DNA from: Cohnella sp. CFH 77786
Lineage (GTDB): Bacteria > Bacillota > Bacilli > Paenibacillales > Paenibacillaceae
DNA length: 64,000 bases
Assembly: GCF_019400745.1 (NCBI RefSeq)
Contig: NZ_WJIB01000001.1
Span: 124,001-188,000, forward strand
Direction of reading: 5' to 3'
Shown here: positions 44,578 through 54,135 of the stretch, piece after piece
Layout of the letters: each line of letters starts with the position of its first letter
How positions within the stretch are numbered: the stretch's first letter is position 1
The notes under the pieces: generated by a model
The model's input: only the letters and a program-made list of their open reading frames with translations
Databases searched by the model: none
Told to the model about the DNA's origin: nothing
Position numbers and translations under genes: made by a program

Positions 44578-47500
44578 TTAAGCCGTGGCCGTCATGATGT
44601 CGTCCGTTTCCTCCAGACGCACGGAGACGAGCTTGGATACGCCGCCTTCCTCCATCGTGACGCCGTACAGCATGTCCGCCTCCTCCATCGTGCCTTTGCG
44701 GTGGGTGACGACGATGAATTGGGTCGTTTCGGAAAACTCCCGCATGTATTGCGCATACCGGGCCACGTTCGCTTCGTCCAGGGCGGCTTCGACCTCGTCG
44801 AGCACGCAGAACGGCACGGGCTTGACGTTCAGGATGGCGAACAGCAGCGCCAGCGCCGTGAGCGCGCGCTCGCCGCCGGACATAAGCTGCAGGTTCTGCA
44901 GCTTCTTGCCCGGAGGCTGCGCCACGATATCGATGCCGCTGTCCAGCGGGCTGCCCGGCTCGGTCAGGATCAGATCGGCCCGGCCGCCTCCGAACAAGCG
45001 GGAGAACACGACGACGAAATGCTTGCGGATCTCCGCGAATGTCGTGAGGAAACGTCTCGACATCTCTTCGTCCATCTCGCGGATGATGCCGTGCAGCTTC
45101 GTCTTCGCTTCGATCAGGTCGTTCTTCTGGCCGGACAAGAAATCGAACCGCTCGCTGACGCGGGCGAACTCTTCGATCGCCCCCAGGTTGACGTCACCCA
45201 GCATCGTGATTTTGCGTTTGAGGTCGCGCACCTCGTTCTGGGCGGCGGTCGCGTCTTCCGGCACCGGATAACGCTCCTTGGCCAGCTCGAAGCCGATTTC
45301 GTATTCCTCGGTCAGCTTGCGAAGCAGGTTGTCTAGCTCCACGTCAAGCCGCCCTTCGGCGATTTCCGACTGGCGGAGGGCTTCCTCGACGCCTTTCAGC
45401 TTCGTGCGCTGTTCCTTCGTCTCGCCTTCCTTGACCTCCAGCTCCTTCAAGCGGACGGCGCGGTCGGCGCGTTTGTATTCGATCGTCTCCGTCAGCTGCT
45501 TCCGCTGAATCCGCAGCTCGTTCAGCTTTTCTCTCAGCGCCGTCGACTCTTCCGCCGTGCGGGCGGCTTCCGCAGCGTTATGCTCCAGCGCCTCGGCCAG
45601 CCCTGTACGTTCCGCCGAGAGGCGGGACTGCTCCGCGCGCGCGCGGGACGACTGCTCGTCCATCGCCGCGATATCCTGCTCGAGACGGGCGATCGACACC
45701 TTCAGTTCCGTCAGCGCGGCTTGAAGATCTTCCTTCTCGGATAAGGTACGCCGGCGCAATTCCTCCGCTTCGCGGATCCGTTCCTGGATCCGTCTCTCTT
45801 CCTCCGCGAGCGAAGCCAGCCGCGTTTCCGCTTCGCCCCGCTCCGCGGCAAGACCTCCGGCTTCCGCTTGGACGGCCGATTTCTCCCCGTCCAAGGCGGC
45901 GCGCATTTCCTCGAGCTGGTTCATTTCGTCCAGCAGCCGCTGACGGTCGGCAAACGCCTGCTGCTCGTTCAACCGTTCCCTCTCGCCCGCTTCGCGCAGC
46001 TGCTCGATGTTCTGGGCGACCTGCGCGAGCTCCTTCTTCAGGTCGTCGACCTCGGCTTTGGCGCCTTCGCGCGCCGTTTCCGCTTCCGCGATTTCCTTCC
46101 CGAGCTCTTCCAGCTGGCGCTGGCGGCCCAGCAGGCTGGCCGATTTCTTCTGCAGGCTTCCCCCGGTCATCGATCCGCCCGGGTTGACCACGTCGCCGTC
46201 CTTCGTCACGACGCGGTACCGGTACTGCAGACGGGACGCGATCTTGTTCGCCTGTTCGAGCGTCTCCGAGATCAGGACGTTGCCAAGCAGGTTGCCGACG
46301 ATACCTTCGTAACGCTTCTCGGTGCCGACCAGCTCGGATGCGACTCCGATGAAGCCTTCGGCCTGTTCGAGCACCCTGCGGTCACCGTCCCCAAGATGCC
46401 GGGGCCGGATGACGTCGAGCGGCAGGAAAGTCGCCCGGCCGGACTGCCGCTGCTTCAGATAAGCAATGGCGGCGCGGGATGTCTTCTCGTCCTCCATGAC
46501 GATATTCTGAAGGGCTCCCCCGAGCGCCGTTTCGATCGCCGTTTCCAGGTGCGCCGGCACGCTGACCAGCTCCGCGACCGCGCCGTGCACGCCGTGCAGC
46601 TGGCCGCGCTTGGACGCCTTGAGCACTTCGCGCACGCCGTGCTGGAAGCCGTCGTAATCGTTTTGCAGCTCCTTGATCGTATCGTGCCGGGATACGAGCG
46701 CTTCCCGTTTCTGCTCCCAGCGGCGGGCGTTCGCCTGCGCCTCCTCCACTTTGCGCTGCAGGTCGCCCGAACGGGCGCCCTCCGACACGAAGCGGTCGCG
46801 GACCTCGCTCAGCGTCCGCGCGGCTTCCGCCAGCCGCTCTTCCGCGCCGGCGCGGCGGGCCTCCAGTTCTTCGCGCTGCTGCCGCCATTTCGCTTCCTCT
46901 TCGGCAATGCGGGCCATGCGCCGCTCCAGCATCTCCCGCTGGCCTTCCCCGTACCGGATTTCGTTCCGCGACTGGGCCATCGCGTTCATGACCTCGAACA
47001 ATTCCGCTTTGAGCTTGTTCTCGGCCTCTTCGCTGCCGTCCGCAAGCGCCAGCTTCTCTTCTTCGGAAGCCAGGCGGACGGACAGCTCCGCGCGTTCGGC
47101 TTCGGCCTGAGTCCGCTTCGCCTTCAGCGCTTCCGCCTCCGCGGAAGCATCCGCGTAACGTTGCTCGGCCGAAGCGAGCGATTCCTGCAGCCCTTCCCGA
47201 TTGCGTTCCAGGTTCGTCCTGCGTTCGTTCAACACTTCGCCGAAGCCTTCCGACTTCTCGGTTTCCTCGCTGCACCGCAGAAGCTCGTCCTGCAGCTTCG
47301 CCAGCTCTTCTTCCAGACGCAGCAGCGTCTGGCGGTCTTCCTCCAGCATGGCGTCGTGACGGCTGACGAAGGTGCCGAGCGCCGTCTCTTCCTCGCGGAG
47401 GGACGCGAGCTTCTCGTTCAATTCCTTCCAGGCCGCGTGCACGCCTTCGATCTGCTGAACGTACAGCGCGATTTCCTTGTTTTTCAGCTGTTCCTTCAGC

Positions 47501-48150
47501 GCCTTGAACGTCTCGGCCTTCTCGGCTTGCTTCCGCAGCGGACCGACCTGGCTTTCCAGCTCGCTGACGAGGTCGTGGATCCGCAGCAGGTTGTTCTCCG
47601 TGTCCTCGAGCTTTTTCTGGGCTTCCTTCTTGCGGCTCTTGTATTTGACGATGCCCGAAGCTTCTTCGAAAATCCCTCGGCGGTCCTCCGAGCGGGTACT
47701 GAGAATTTCCTCGATGCGCCCTTGTCCGATGATCGAGTAAGCTTCCTTGCCGATCCCCGTATCCATGAACAGCTCGGTAATATCCTTCAGCCTGCAAGGC
47801 TGCTTGTTGATCAAATATTCGCTTTCCCCGCTGCGGTGAACGCGGCGGGTGACGGTCACTTCGCTGAAATCCAGGGGCAGCGCCTTGTCGGCGTTATCGA
47901 GCGTAAGCGACACTTCCCCGAAGCCGACCGGCTTCCGCGTATCGCTGCCGGCAAAAATGACGTCCTGCATGTTGCCGCCGCGCAACGATTTGGCGCTCTG
48001 CTCGCCGAGCACCCAGCGGATCCCGTCGGAAATGTTGCTTTTGCCGCTCCCGTTCGGCCCGACGACGGCCGTGATGCCCCGCGTGAATTCGAGTTCCGTG
48101 CGGTCCGCGAACGATTTGAAGCCGGCCAGCTCGATCCTTTTCAAATACAT
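44578..48150 (-). CDS. smc: chromosome partition protein SMC
   Basis: Core of bacterial condensin, which organises the chromosome with ScpA/ScpB. The 1190 residues have Walker A GPNGSGKS (31-38), two very long coiled coils (about 165-500 and 670-1010), a hinge (about 510-660, with VHGAVAELVSVPAHLETAIE and GDVVNPGGSMTGGS), the signature LMSGGERALTALALLFAI and Walker B CVLDEVEAALDE. Full length; no break. It follows rnc by 80 bases and precedes ftsY. Confidence 0.98.
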   Translation of the reverse strand: MYLKRIELAGFKSFADRTELEFTRGITAVVGPNGSGKSNISDGIRWVLGEQSAKSLRGGNMQDVIFAGSDTRKPVGFGEVSLTLDNADKALPLDFSEVTVTRRVHRSGESEYLINKQPCRLKDITELFMDTGIGKEAYSIIGQGRIEEILSTRSEDRRGIFEEASGIVKYKSRKKEAQKKLEDTENNLLRIHDLVSELESQVGPLRKQAEKAETFKALKEQLKNKEIALYVQQIEGVHAAWKELNEKLASLREEETALGTFVSRHDAMLEEDRQTLLRLEEELAKLQDELLRCSEETEKSEGFGEVLNERRTNLERNREGLQESLASAEQRYADASAEAEALKAKRTQAEAERAELSVRLASEEEKLALADGSEEAENKLKAELFEVMNAMAQSRNEIRYGEGQREMLERRMARIAEEEAKWRQQREELEARRAGAEERLAEAARTLSEVRDRFVSEGARSGDLQRKVEEAQANARRWEQKREALVSRHDTIKELQNDYDGFQHGVREVLKASKRGQLHGVHGAVAELVSVPAHLETAIETALGGALQNIVMEDEKTSRAAIAYLKQRQSGRATFLPLDVIRPRHLGDGDRRVLEQAEGFIGVASELVGTEKRYEGIVGNLLGNVLISETLEQANKIASRLQYRYRVVTKDGDVVNPGGSMTGGSLQKKSASLLGRQRQLEELGKEIAEAETAREGAKAEVDDLKKELAQVAQNIEQLREAGERERLNEQQAFADRQRLLDEMNQLEEMRAALDGEKSAVQAEAGGLAAERGEAETRLASLAEEERRIQERIREAEELRRRTLSEKEDLQAALTELKVSIARLEQDIAAMDEQSSRARAEQSRLSAERTGLAEALEHNAAEAARTAEESTALREKLNELRIQRKQLTETIEYKRADRAVRLKELEVKEGETKEQRTKLKGVEEALRQSEIAEGRLDVELDNLLRKLTEEYEIGFELAKERYPVPEDATAAQNEVRDLKRKITMLGDVNLGAIEEFARVSERFDFLSGQKNDLIEAKTKLHGIIREMDEEMSRRFLTTFAEIRKHFVVVFSRLFGGGRADLILTEPGSPLDSGIDIVAQPPGKKLQNLQLMSGGERALTALALLFAILNVKPVPFCVLDEVEAALDEANVARYAQYMREFSETTQFIVVTHRKGTMEEADMLYGVTMEEGGVSKLVSVRLEETDDIMTATA

Positions 48151-48230
48151 CTCCGTGTTTCACCTCAAACTCAAGGATAAACGACGATCGCCACTTCGGA
48201 CGGCGAATACGTGGGGATCGCCGCCAGCGT

Positions 48231-48923
48231 TCAATCGCCCGCCAGCGCCCGAAGCGCCTCCGAGGCGGCGCGCTGCTCCGCTTCCTTCTTCGAGCGTCCC
48301 GCTCCTCTGCCGAGCGCCTTCTGCCCGACATGCACGACGGCGACGAACTCGCGGTCGTGGGCGGGCCCGCGCTCTTCGACGATCCGGTATTCCAAGGGAC
48401 CTTGTCCCAGCTGCTGAACCTTCTCCTGCAGCTCCGTTTTGTAGTCCTTCAGCGGCGCCAGTCCGTCCTGCGGCAGATGGGGAAACATGTACCGCTCCAG
48501 AAAGCCGCGAACCGCTTGCAAACCTTGATCCAAGTACAGAGCCCCCACGAACGCCTCGAAGGCGTCCGCGAGCAAGGAGGGGCGCGTCCTCCCTCCCGTC
48601 AGCTCCTCCCCTTTGCCGAGGAGCACGACCTGCCCGAATTCGAGCGCTTCGGCAAAACGGACAAGCGACGGCTCGCAGACGATGCTCGCGCGCAAACGGG
48701 TCAATTCCCCCTCCGGCCGGTCCGGAAACCGCCGGTATAAATATTCCGATACCGTCAGCTGCAGGACGGCATCCCCGAGAAACTCCAGCCGTTCGTTGTC
48801 CGACGTGCGCGCGCCGCGGTGTTCGTTGACGTAGGACGTATGGGTGAAAGCTTGACGAAGCAGGCCCGCGTTCCGGAACGTAACGCCCGTTCGGTCCTGC
48901 AGCTTGCTCAGAGGGTCGTTCAT
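48231..48923 (-). CDS. rnc: ribonuclease III
   Basis: Double-strand-specific endoribonuclease for rRNA and mRNA processing. The 230 residues have the catalytic signature [20 protein letters not shown] and a second acidic cluster [13 protein letters not shown], followed by a dsRNA-binding domain (about 158-228, [16 protein letters not shown] and [20 protein letters not shown]). Between fabF and smc as in B. subtilis. Confidence 0.98.
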   Translation of the reverse strand: MNDPLSKLQDRTGVTFRNAGLLRQAFTHTSYVNEHRGARTSDNERLEFLGDAVLQLTVSEYLYRRFPDRPEGELTRLRASIVCEPSLVRFAEALEFGQVVLLGKGEELTGGRTRPSLLADAFEAFVGALYLDQGLQAVRGFLERYMFPHLPQDGLAPLKDYKTELQEKVQQLGQGPLEYRIVEERGPAHDREFVAVVHVGQKALGRGAGRSKKEAEQRAASEALRALAGD

Positions 48924-48960
48924 GCCTGTCGCACCTTCCTCATCCTTCCGGAAACGGCAG

Positions 48961-48990
48961 CGACGCAGACGGCACCGGCCGCCTGCGTCG
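48961..48990 (-). terminator. hairpin after fabF
   Basis: CGACGCAG-N14-CTGCGTCG with extra outer pairs, 17 bases after the fabF stop on the minus strand. The following tail is only CCGTTTCC, so termination would be partial. Confidence 0.4.
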
Positions 48991-49006
48991 CCGTATTCCG
49001 CGCCGA

Positions 49007-50248
49007 TTAGGCTTCGTATTTGCGCAAGATAATGGTGGCGTTATGTCCGCCGAATCCGAAAGAGTTCGACAGCGCCGTCCGAATGTCCGCCTTGCGGGCA
49101 TCATTCGGAACATAGTCGAGATCCAGCTCCGGATCCTGATGGTCCAGGTTGATGGTCGGAGGCAGGATACCGTGTTGCAGCGACAGCGCCGTAATGACCG
49201 CTTCGACGCCGCCGGCGGCGCCGAGCAAATGACCCGTCATCGACTTCGTGGAGCTGACGGCCAGCTTGTAAGCGTGTTCGCCGAACGTCTTCTTGATGGC
49301 GATCGTCTCCGATCTGTCGCCGACCGGAGTGGACGTTCCGTGCGCGTTGATGTATTCGATTTCTTCCGCCGGGATGCCGGCGTCCTTAATCGCCCGGGCC
49401 ATGGAGCGCGCGGCGCCGTCCGGATCGGGTTCCACCATATCGTAGGCGTCACCGCTCATCCCGTAGCCGATCACTTCGGCGTAGATATGCGCTCCGCGCT
49501 TCTGTGCGTGTTCCAGCGATTCCAGGATGAGCACGCCAGCGCCTTCGCCCATGACGAAGCCGTCGCGGTCCGCGTCGAACGGACGGCTGGCCTTCTCGGG
49601 CTCGTCGTTGCGTGTGCTCATGGCTCTCATCGAGCAGAAGCCCGCCAGCCCGATCGGCCGGATCGTCGCTTCCGCGCCGCCGCAGATCATCGCGTCGGCG
49701 TCTCCGCGCTGGATCATTTTGTAGGAGTCCCCGATGGAGTGGGTGCCCGTCGCGCATGCCGTGACCGCCGTCGTGTTGGGCCCCTTCGCCCCGGTCAACA
49801 TGGACACTTGGCCGCTGGCCATGTTCGCGATCATCATCGGGATGAAGAACGGACTTACGCGGCGCGGTCCCTTCTCCATCAGCACCGTGTGCTGCTCTTC
49901 CCACGTGCCGAGTCCGCCGATCCCGGAGCCGACGATGACGCCGACCCGTTCGGGGTCCGCGTTCCCGCCGATTTCCAAGCCGGAATCTTTAAGCGCCATT
50001 AAGCTGGCCGCCGCGCCGAATTGCACGAAACGGTCCATTTTGCGCGTGATCTTCTTATCCAAACCGAATGCTTCGGGGTTCCAGTTCTTGATTTCCCCCG
50101 CGATTTTCGTTGTATACTCTTCCGTATCGAACGCTTCGATCCGGCTGATCCCGGATTTGCCCTCGATCAGGTTGTTCCAGAATTCGGAGATCTCGGTCCC
50201 GAGGGAAGTCACGACTCCCATCCCGGTCACTACCACGCGGTGTTTCAA
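49007..50248 (-). CDS. fabF: beta-ketoacyl-ACP synthase II FabF
   Basis: Condensing enzyme of fatty-acid elongation. The active-site Cys165 ([11 protein letters not shown]), the two histidines in [11 protein letters not shown] and [13 protein letters not shown], and the C-terminal [14 protein letters not shown] are all present in 413 residues. Start codon is TTG with AGAGGTG nine bases upstream. It is 101 bases after acpP, with a hairpin in the spacer. Confidence 0.98.
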   Translation of the reverse strand: MKHRVVVTGMGVVTSLGTEISEFWNNLIEGKSGISRIEAFDTEEYTTKIAGEIKNWNPEAFGLDKKITRKMDRFVQFGAAASLMALKDSGLEIGGNADPERVGVIVGSGIGGLGTWEEQHTVLMEKGPRRVSPFFIPMMIANMASGQVSMLTGAKGPNTTAVTACATGTHSIGDSYKMIQRGDADAMICGGAEATIRPIGLAGFCSMRAMSTRNDEPEKASRPFDADRDGFVMGEGAGVLILESLEHAQKRGAHIYAEVIGYGMSGDAYDMVEPDPDGAARSMARAIKDAGIPAEEIEYINAHGTSTPVGDRSETIAIKKTFGEHAYKLAVSSTKSMTGHLLGAAGGVEAVITALSLQHGILPPTINLDHQDPELDLDYVPNDARKADIRTALSNSFGFGGHNATIILRKYEA

Positions 50249-50317
50249 AACCTGTTCACCTCTTCGGGTATCTCAATCCGCGTTCCCGAACGGAAACGAC
50301 GCCTTGAATGTGGAGAA

Positions 50318-50338
50318 GTCCCGTCTTACGAACGGGAC
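50318..50338 (-). terminator. hairpin in the acpP-fabF spacer
   Basis: GTCCCGT-N7-ACGGGAC, 11 bases after the acpP stop, followed by TTCTCC. No T tract, so likely an mRNA-stabilising 3' end or attenuator that could keep acpP mRNA more abundant than fabF. Confidence 0.35.
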
Positions 50339-50349
50339 CTTGGCGACCA

Positions 50350-50583
50350 TTACGAATGAGATTGTATGTAATTTACGACTTCTCCCACCGTTGTGATCTT
50401 CTCTGCATCCTCGTCGGAAATCTCCAAGTCGAATTCGTCTTCGAGCTCCATCACGAGTTCTACCACGTCGAGAGAGTCAGCTCCCAAATCGTCTTTGAAG
50501 GAAGCTTCGGCGGTAACTTCCGCTTCTTCCACTCCCAGGCGTTCGACGACGATGCGTTTCACACGCTCATAAACATCGGACAT
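50350..50583 (-). CDS. acpP: acyl carrier protein
   Basis: Carrier of growing acyl chains. The 77 residues are acidic, with the phosphopantetheine site Ser37 in [20 protein letters not shown] chose ATG 50583 because GGGAGG lies upstream; GTG at 50592 lies in that SD. A consensus TATAAT (50605-50610) just upstream may give acpP an extra promoter. Confidence 0.98.
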   Translation of the reverse strand: MSDVYERVKRIVVERLGVEEAEVTAEASFKDDLGADSLDVVELVMELEDEFDLEISDEDAEKITTVGEVVNYIQSHS

Positions 50584-50604
50584 CCGGTTCACCTCCCTTA
50601 ACGT

Positions 50605-50610
50605 ATTATA
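50605..50610 (-). promoter_or_regulatory. possible acpP promoter (-10 box)
   Basis: TATAAT on the minus strand. The -35 at 17 bases (TGGCTT) is poor. It would give a leader of about 15 bases that still contains the SD. Confidence 0.35.
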
Positions 50611-50727
50611 CGTGAATCATGGACAAAAAGCCATAGAAGTAAGCGTAAACGGAAACGCCGAAAGATGCAAGTTCCGGTTCGCCGCGGGGCGTTCCCGGGC
50701 TTAAGCGGGCCGCCGTGACGGTTCCGA

Positions 50728-51480
50728 TTACATGTACATGCCGCCGTCGACGTGAATCGTTTGCCCGGTCATATAAGACGAGGCATCCGACGCCAAATAC
50801 AGGACGGCCGCGGCGATTTCTTCCGGGCGGCCGATCCGGCCGAGCGGGATGTCCTTCTCCAGCTTCTCCTTCATGTCCGCGGGCAGCTTGTCCGTCATGT
50901 CGGTCCCGATGAATCCCGGGGCGACCGCGTTCACCGTGATGTTGCGGGACGCCAGCTCGCGCGCGGCCGATTTGGTGAGGCCGATAACTCCGGCCTTGGC
51001 GGCTACGTAGTTGGCTTGCCCGGCGTTGCCGAGAGTGCCGACGACGGAAGAAATGTTGATGATGCGTCCCGAGCGCTGCTTCATCATCGAGCGGGTAACG
51101 GCTTTGATGCCGTTGAACACGCCCTTCAGATTCGTCTCGATGACCTCGTCGAACTCTTCTTCCTTCATCCTCATGATTAGGTTGTCACGGGTAATGCCGG
51201 CGTTATTCACCAGGATATCCAATTTTCCGAATGTTTCCAACACGGATTGTACCATGGCTTCGAATTCCGCCGCTTTGCCGACGTTCGCCTTGATCATGAC
51301 CGACTTGCGGCCCAGCGCCTCGATCGCCTTCACCGTCTCCGCCGCGGCGGCTTCGCTGCCGGCGTAGTTCACGGCGACGTCGGCGCCCGCTTCCGCGAGG
51401 GCGATGGCGATCGCACGGCCGATCCCCCTGGACGCTCCCGTCACGAGCGCCGTTTTGCCCGTCAAATCCCACATGGCCAT
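50728..51480 (-). CDS. fabG: 3-oxoacyl-ACP reductase FabG
   Basis: NADPH-dependent SDR enzyme of fatty-acid elongation. The 250 residues show [30 protein letters not shown], catalytic Ser144, Tyr158 and Lys162 (YVAAK), and the C-terminal [25 protein letters not shown] seven bases before ATG. It is separated from fabD by 676 bases filled mostly with the 51-bp repeat array. Confidence 0.98.
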   Translation of the reverse strand: MAMWDLTGKTALVTGASRGIGRAIAIALAEAGADVAVNYAGSEAAAAETVKAIEALGRKSVMIKANVGKAAEFEAMVQSVLETFGKLDILVNNAGITRDNLIMRMKEEEFDEVIETNLKGVFNGIKAVTRSMMKQRSGRIINISSVVGTLGNAGQANYVAAKAGVIGLTKSAARELASRNITVNAVAPGFIGTDMTDKLPADMKEKLEKDIPLGRIGRPEEIAAAVLYLASDASSYMTGQTIHVDGGMYM

Positions 51481-51621
51481 CGTAAGACCTCCTTGAGGAA
51501 AAATGGCATTTCGTCTGCGCGGCAGCTTGTGAGACCGGCTTAAGTTTCGCTACCTCGACGCTCCCGCGTGAGTAAAGCTTGCCAGACCGGCCGATCTCTC
51601 AAAATCTCCCGTCATTTTGGT

Positions 51622-52150
51622 GGAGTTAAGGCCTTTTGTGCCTCAACTGGGCGGATTTCCCGCCTTTGTGGTGAGATAAGGCCTTTTGTACCTTAACTTG
51701 GCGGAACTCCCGTCATTCTGCCGGAGTTAAGGCCTTTTGTACCTTAACTTGGCGGATTTCACGTCATTCCGGCGGAGTTAAGGCTTTTTGTACCTTAACT
51801 TGGCGGAACTCCCACCATTCCGGCGGAGTTAAGGCCTTTTGTACCTTAACCTGGCGGATTTCCCGCCATTCCGGCGGAGTTAAGGCCTTTTGTACCTTAA
51901 CTTGGCGGAACTCCCGTCATTTTGGTGGAGTTAAGGCCTTTTGTGCCTTAACTTGGCGGATTTCCCGCCATTCCGGCGGAGTTAAGGCTTTTTGTACCTT
52001 AACTTGGCGGAACTCCCGTCATTCTGCTGGAGTTAAGGCCTTTTTTGCCTCAACTTGGCGGATTTCCCGCCATTCCGGCGGAGTTAAGGCCTTTTGTACC
52101 TTAACTTGGCGGAACTCCCGTCATTCTGGCGAAGTTAAGGCCTTTTTCAC
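51622..52150 (-). repeat. array of eleven 51-bp palindromic repeats inside the fab operon
   Basis: GGAGTTAAGG (or a near match) recurs at 51622 and then every 51 bases (50 after the first) up to 52131. Every unit has AGTTAAGG-N9-CCTTAACT, a stem of up to eight pairs. The second half alternates strictly between GGCGGATTTCCCGCCATTCC and GGCGGAACTCCCGTCATTC types, so the true period is 102 bases. The array begins seven bases after the fabD stop and ends about 140 bases before fabG. The strand given is that of the operon. Confidence 0.93.
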
Positions 52151-52156
52151 TTCTCC

Positions 52157-53080
52157 TTAAGCCTGCCCGAGCGCGGCCGCGGCCGTGTTCACCGCCACCA
52201 CCTGCACGGCTTTGTCGATTTTGCGGATCAGACCCGCCAGCACGGTGCCCGAGCCGATCTCCACGAACGTGTCGACGCCCTGCCCGATCAACCAGCGTAC
52301 CGTATCTTCCCAGAGTACGGGCGATACGACTTGCCGGACGAGCAGCTCCCGCAGCTCGGCTCCGGAAGTGACGGGCAGCGCATGCACGTTGGCCACGACG
52401 GGCACGGCCGCGTCACGGAATTCCACGCCGGCCAGCGCTTCGGCCAAACGGTCCGCCGCCGGCTGCATGAGCGAGGAGTGGAACGGGCCGCTCACTTCCA
52501 GCGGGATGACCCGCTTGGCTCCGGCTTCCTTGCCCCGTTCCCCTACTTCGGCGACGCCTTCGGCGGTGCCGGAGACGACGATCTGCCCCGGGCAGTTGAC
52601 GTTCGCCAGCTCGACGCGGCCGACCTTCTCCGATACGTCGCGGCACAGCGCCGCAAGCGGCTCCCTTTCCGCGCCGAGCACGGCTGCCATCGCCCCGCGT
52701 CCTCCGGGGACCGCTTGCTCCATGAATTGCCCGCGCGCCCGGACAAGCCTAACGGCGTCCTCGAAGCCGAGCACGCCCGCCGCGACCAGCGCGCTGTACT
52801 CGCCGAGGCTGTGTCCGGCCACGAAATCCGGCTTCACGCCTTGCCCTCTGTAGACATCCAGCAGCGCCACGCTCGTCGCGAGCAACGCCGGCTGCGTGTT
52901 GGCCGTCTGGCGAAGCTCCTCCTCCGGACCTTCGAACGCCAGACGGCTCAGAGGAAACCCGAGCGCGTCGTCCGCGCGGTCGAACGCCTCGCGCGCCGCC
53001 GGCGCCTGCTCGTAGGCGTCTTTGCCCATGCCGACCGCTTGCGCGCCTTGGCCGGGAAATACGAATGCGATTTTACCCAA
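52157..53080 (-). CDS. fabD: malonyl-CoA:ACP transacylase FabD
   Basis: Loads malonyl groups onto ACP. The 307 residues show FVFPGQGAQAVGMG, the nucleophile Ser91 in AGHSLGEYSALVAAG and the His-containing PFHSSLMQPAADRL. Start is TTG with GGGAGG nine bases upstream. 58 bases after fabH. The hairpin array starts right after its stop. Confidence 0.97.
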   Translation of the reverse strand: MGKIAFVFPGQGAQAVGMGKDAYEQAPAAREAFDRADDALGFPLSRLAFEGPEEELRQTANTQPALLATSVALLDVYRGQGVKPDFVAGHSLGEYSALVAAGVLGFEDAVRLVRARGQFMEQAVPGGRGAMAAVLGAEREPLAALCRDVSEKVGRVELANVNCPGQIVVSGTAEGVAEVGERGKEAGAKRVIPLEVSGPFHSSLMQPAADRLAEALAGVEFRDAAVPVVANVHALPVTSGAELRELLVRQVVSPVLWEDTVRWLIGQGVDTFVEIGSGTVLAGLIRKIDKAVQVVAVNTAAAALGQA

Positions 53081-53138
53081 CTCGATAGCCTCCCAAACGC
53101 TTAGCTAACTTTTACGAACGAAACGGATGCCCAACCTT

Positions 53139-54125
53139 CTACCAAACCAATACCGAAGAGCCCCAGGTCAAGCCGCCTCCGAAGCCGACCAGCACGAGTC
53201 GGTCGCCTTCGCGGATCCGGCCTTCCTCGGCGGCCTCGGCCAGCGCCAGCGGGATGGAAGCCGCGGACACGTTGCCGTACCGGTCGAGATTGACCATCGC
53301 TTTGTCTTCCGACAAGCCGAGGCGCTCCAGCGCGGCTTGCACGATGCGGATATTGGCCTGATGCGGGACGAGCAGATCGATGTCGCTTTTGTCCAAACCC
53401 GCCTTCGCCAGCGCTTCTTCCGCCGAGCTTCCCATGACGCGTACCGCGAATTTGAACACGTCGCGGCCGTTCATCTCCAGGAAGTGTTTCTTATCCGCCA
53501 CGGACCGCTCCGTCGCCGGTACGCGCGAGCCTCCGCCGCAAATGCGGAGCAGCTCTCCGCCCGATCCGTCCGCTCCCAGCACGAACGATTGGAAGCCGCG
53601 GCCTTCGGGCACTTCGCCGACGACGACGGCGCCAGCCCCGTCGCCGAACAGGATGCAGGTGTTGCGGTCCGTGTAATCCGTTATGCGGGACAGCGTTTCC
53701 GCGCCGACGACCAGGACGCGGCGGTACATGCCCGTTTTGATGAAATTGGTTGCCGTCGCTAGACCATAGATGAAGCCGGAGCAAGCCGCCGACAAATCGA
53801 AAGCGGCCGCTCTTTTGGCGCCCAGCCGGTCCTGCAGCAGGCAGGCCGTGGACGGGAAAAACATGTCGGGCGTAATCGTCGCCACGATGATGAGGTCCAC
53901 GTCTTCCGCCGAAAGTCCCGCCGATTCCAGCGCGCGGAGCGACGCTTCATAGGCCAGGTCGGACGTCGCCTGTGCCGGATCCGCGATTCTCCGCTCCCGG
54001 ATGCCCGTCCGGGTGACGATCCACTCGTCGCTCGTCTCCACCATCCGTTCCAAATCCTGATTCGTCAGCCGGCTCTCCGGAACGTACTTGCCCGTTCCGA
54101 GGATGCCGACGGGGATATCACGCAT
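53139..54125 (-). CDS. fabH: beta-ketoacyl-ACP synthase III FabH
   Basis: First condensing enzyme of fatty-acid synthesis; in Bacilli it uses branched primers. The 328 residues have the active Cys115 (LSAACSGFIYG), VPHQANIRIVQ with the catalytic His, and NLDRYGNVSAASIP with the Asn. It lies 10 bases after plsX. Confidence 0.98.
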   Translation of the reverse strand: MRDIPVGILGTGKYVPESRLTNQDLERMVETSDEWIVTRTGIRERRIADPAQATSDLAYEASLRALESAGLSAEDVDLIIVATITPDMFFPSTACLLQDRLGAKRAAAFDLSAACSGFIYGLATATNFIKTGMYRRVLVVGAETLSRITDYTDRNTCILFGDGAGAVVVGEVPEGRGFQSFVLGADGSGGELLRICGGGSRVPATERSVADKKHFLEMNGRDVFKFAVRVMGSSAEEALAKAGLDKSDIDLLVPHQANIRIVQAALERLGLSEDKAMVNLDRYGNVSAASIPLALAEAAEEGRIREGDRLVLVGFGGGLTWGSSVLVW

Positions 54126-54135
54126 GCCGCTTCTC

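Noticed and set aside
45868-48180. 770-codon plus-strand frame opposite smc
   Set aside because: Antisense shadow of a complete SMC gene; high-GC codon bias keeps such frames open.
51600-52150. 51-bp repeats as a CRISPR array
   Set aside because: Units are contiguous with no unique spacers, the repeats themselves are longer than CRISPR repeats, they vary in two alternating forms, and no cas gene is near.
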